64,000 nt of DNA from JANSWY01 sp965243755. Lineage in GTDB: Bacteria > Bacteroidota > Bacteroidia > Cytophagales > Cyclobacteriaceae. Positions 62,652-64,000 of this stretch are shown piece by piece. The position numbers and the translations under genes are program-made. Below the pieces are notes generated by a model. The model did no database searches, was not told where the DNA came from, and worked only from the letters and a program-made list of their open reading frames with translations. The stretch spans positions 310,001-374,000 of the forward strand of contig CBDEVW010000006.1 in NCBI GenBank assembly GCA_965243755.1. Reading direction: 5' to 3'. Within the stretch, counting starts at the first letter, position 1, and the number at the start of each line of letters is the position of its first letter.

Positions 62652-64000
62652 TTATTTCTTGTAAACGTTATTTTTTCTGTTGATATCGGCCATTCTTCCA
62701 GATGGGTCGATATTGATGGATTGAATCGATTTTAATGGTTTATCGAGTTTAAATGAGTAATTAGGATGTGTCCATGGCCAGTCAGGAAGTTGAGTTCTGG
62801 TCAGGTCACTTTCATTGGGTTTCTCTCCTCTCATTATCCTTAGTGGGATGTAAATCAATTCTTTTTTGCCATCTGTATAGGTTACCTCAATGTCTAATGG
62901 CATTGGCATTCTACCAACCCTCGATAAAGTAATTGATGTGCCACCATCAACTGCTTTGACTTCAGAAACTGCGTAATCTATGGTATGCGTTGTATTGATC
63001 CAATATTCATAATACCAGTCCAGTTCCAGTCCGGATTCTTTTTCCATGATCCGGACGAAATCATTAAGGTTGGGGTGTTTGAATTTCCAGGTATTGTAGT
63101 AGGTTAACAAACCTTTCATCATCACATCCTGACCGATGATATAACCCAACTGGTGCAATGAAACGGCTCCTTTAATATAAGAACCCAGGCTATACGCTCT
63201 GTTAGTATCAAAATGATCAGAATGAGTACTCAGGGGTTCCTCATTGCCGCTTTGTACCAATCTAAGGTAGGCATTGTATAATCCGGAAATTTCATCTCCG
63301 CCGTTGAGGTATTGCATGGTCAATGCTTCTGCATAAGTGGTGTAGCCTTCATCCATCCAGGCATAATAACTTTCGTTGGTTGCCAGGATCATTTGATACC
63401 ATGTGTGCATCATCTCATGGAGCGTTACTCCCAATAAACTTTCGTAGCTTCTTTCCCCGGTGATTAATGTCGCCATGGGATATTCCATTCCTCCATCACC
63501 TCCCTGAATCACGGAATAAACTTCATATGGATACTTACCGAACGTTTTTTCCATGTACGGATAAGCTTTCTTGATCTCCTCTTGTAGTTTTTTCCAATTG
63601 GCGATAATGTCACTGTTTTTAGGCTGGTACAGGAAATGTATCTCAGGACCACCTTCAACAGTAATTTTATCATGGGTGTAGTCCGGATCTGCTGCCCAGA
63701 CAAAGTCATGTACGTTTTCTGCTTTAAACTTCCAGGTAAGTGTTTTCCCTTTTGTTTTTACGGTTTTTTCGCCATAACCGTATCCAATTTCTTCAGGGTT
63801 TTGAAGTACTCCGGTGGCGCCAATGATGTAATCTTTGTCTAAAGTGATATTTACCTCAAAGTCTCCCCATGGGGCGTAAAACTCTCGGGCGATATAAGGG
63901 TGTGCGTGCCATCCTTTGTAGTCATATTCGGCCATTTTAGGATACCACTGTGACATGGAGAATTCTATTCCTTCGCTATTGAGGTATCCACTTCTTCGGA
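62652..64000 (-). CDS. M1 family metallopeptidase, N-terminus outside the window
   Basis: The frame stays open to the right edge, so the start is beyond 64000; 448 residues of the C-terminal part are visible. The zinc motif HEMMHTWYQ (bases 63405-63419) with the third ligand in WMDEGYTTYAEA gives HExxH-x18-E. Other M1 blocks are MSQWYPKMAEYD near the edge, VIQGGDGGMEYPMATLI in place of GAMEN, and YSLGSYIKGAVSLHQL with the transition-state Tyr. It is an aminopeptidase, probably exported in this phylum. The internal ATG at 63956 is not the true start because conserved family sequence (SEGIEFSMSQWYPK) continues upstream. Confidence 0.94.
   Translation of the reverse strand, partial: RRSGYLNSEGIEFSMSQWYPKMAEYDYKGWHAHPYIAREFYAPWGDFEVNITLDKDYIIGATGVLQNPEEIGYGYGEKTVKTKGKTLTWKFKAENVHDFVWAADPDYTHDKITVEGGPEIHFLYQPKNSDIIANWKKLQEEIKKAYPYMEKTFGKYPYEVYSVIQGGDGGMEYPMATLITGERSYESLLGVTLHEMMHTWYQMILATNESYYAWMDEGYTTYAEALTMQYLNGGDEISGLYNAYLRLVQSGNEEPLSTHSDHFDTNRAYSLGSYIKGAVSLHQLGYIIGQDVMMKGLLTYYNTWKFKHPNLNDFVRIMEKESGLELDWYYEYWINTTHTIDYAVSEVKAVDGGTSITLSRVGRMPMPLDIEVTYTDGKKELIYIPLRIMRGEKPNESDLTRTQLPDWPWTHPNYSFKLDKPLKSIQSINIDPSGRMADINRKNNVYKK

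Overview
The window reads as ordinary chromosome of a Bacteroidota bacterium, most likely a Cytophagales-type member. The evidence is type IX secretion (T9SS) signals of both kinds (a type B C-terminal domain next to a PorP/SprF-like gene, and a type A C-terminal domain on a giant chitinase), many lipoproteins with a Cys right after a short hydrophobic signal, starts without clear Shine-Dalgarno sequences, promoters matching the Bacteroidota TTG / TAnnTTTG pattern, and families common in this phylum (DUF4920, DUF2490, DUF1573, DUF4369-TlpA). I see no insertion sequence, prophage, integrase or CRISPR array. Both end genes are cut by the window: a photolyase at the left edge and an M1 aminopeptidase at the right edge.

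Layout. 1-4.6 kb: photolyase, a small cytochrome-oxidase-III-like protein, a TPR histidine kinase and a helical membrane-anchored protein. 4.7-10.8 kb: a four-gene operon of two paralogous repeat-rich secreted proteins, a T9SS type B cargo protein and a PorP/SprF-like outer-membrane protein; this is the best candidate for an undescribed surface system. 10.9-21.1 kb: HExxH protease, DUF4920 lipoprotein, penicillin-acylase-type hydrolase, a sugar transferase/aminotransferase pair, a beta-barrel protein, a fatty acid desaturase, an acetyltransferase and an MFS exporter. 21.2-29.1 kb: ankyrin/WG protein, a TIM-barrel hydrolase-like lipoprotein, DUF2490 protein, an AT-rich cluster (unknown protein, HTTM-like membrane protein, glycosyltransferase) and a PKD-like lipoprotein. 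29.5-35.1 kb: an 1851-residue chitinase with three GH18 domains, five Ig-like modules, two chitin-binding modules and a T9SS tail.

35.3-49.0 kb is almost entirely on the minus strand: an LPP20-like lipoprotein pair, a TlpA-type thioredoxin protein, small lipoproteins, a GH30 glucosidase, a serine beta-lactamase-like hydrolase, an AAC(6')-like acetyltransferase, a 5'-nucleotidase, and an AraC regulator followed by a four-gene membrane/haem/NmrA operon. 49.0-50.0 kb is a repeat-rich non-coding stretch holding tRNA-Cys(GCA) and a decayed second copy of that tRNA with three 14-bp repeats inserted in its anticodon. 50-64 kb is mainly housekeeping: rpsA (ribosomal protein S1 with long Lys/Glu/Ala tails), an amidohydrolase, a gamma-carboxylase-like HTTM protein, murB, dCMP deaminase, a Ca2+/Na+ exchanger, a phosphosugar mutase, trpS, a DUF1573 protein and the M1 peptidase.

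Two themes recur. The cell appears equipped to attack chitin and other glycans (triple GH18 chitinase, GH30, a GH-like lipoprotein) and to display proteins through T9SS. Gene packing is tight: convergent neighbours overlap or abut at their stop codons at six places, and two intrinsic terminators are built into the 3' ends of coding sequences. G/T-rich telomere-like low-complexity repeats sit in three widely spaced intergenic regions.
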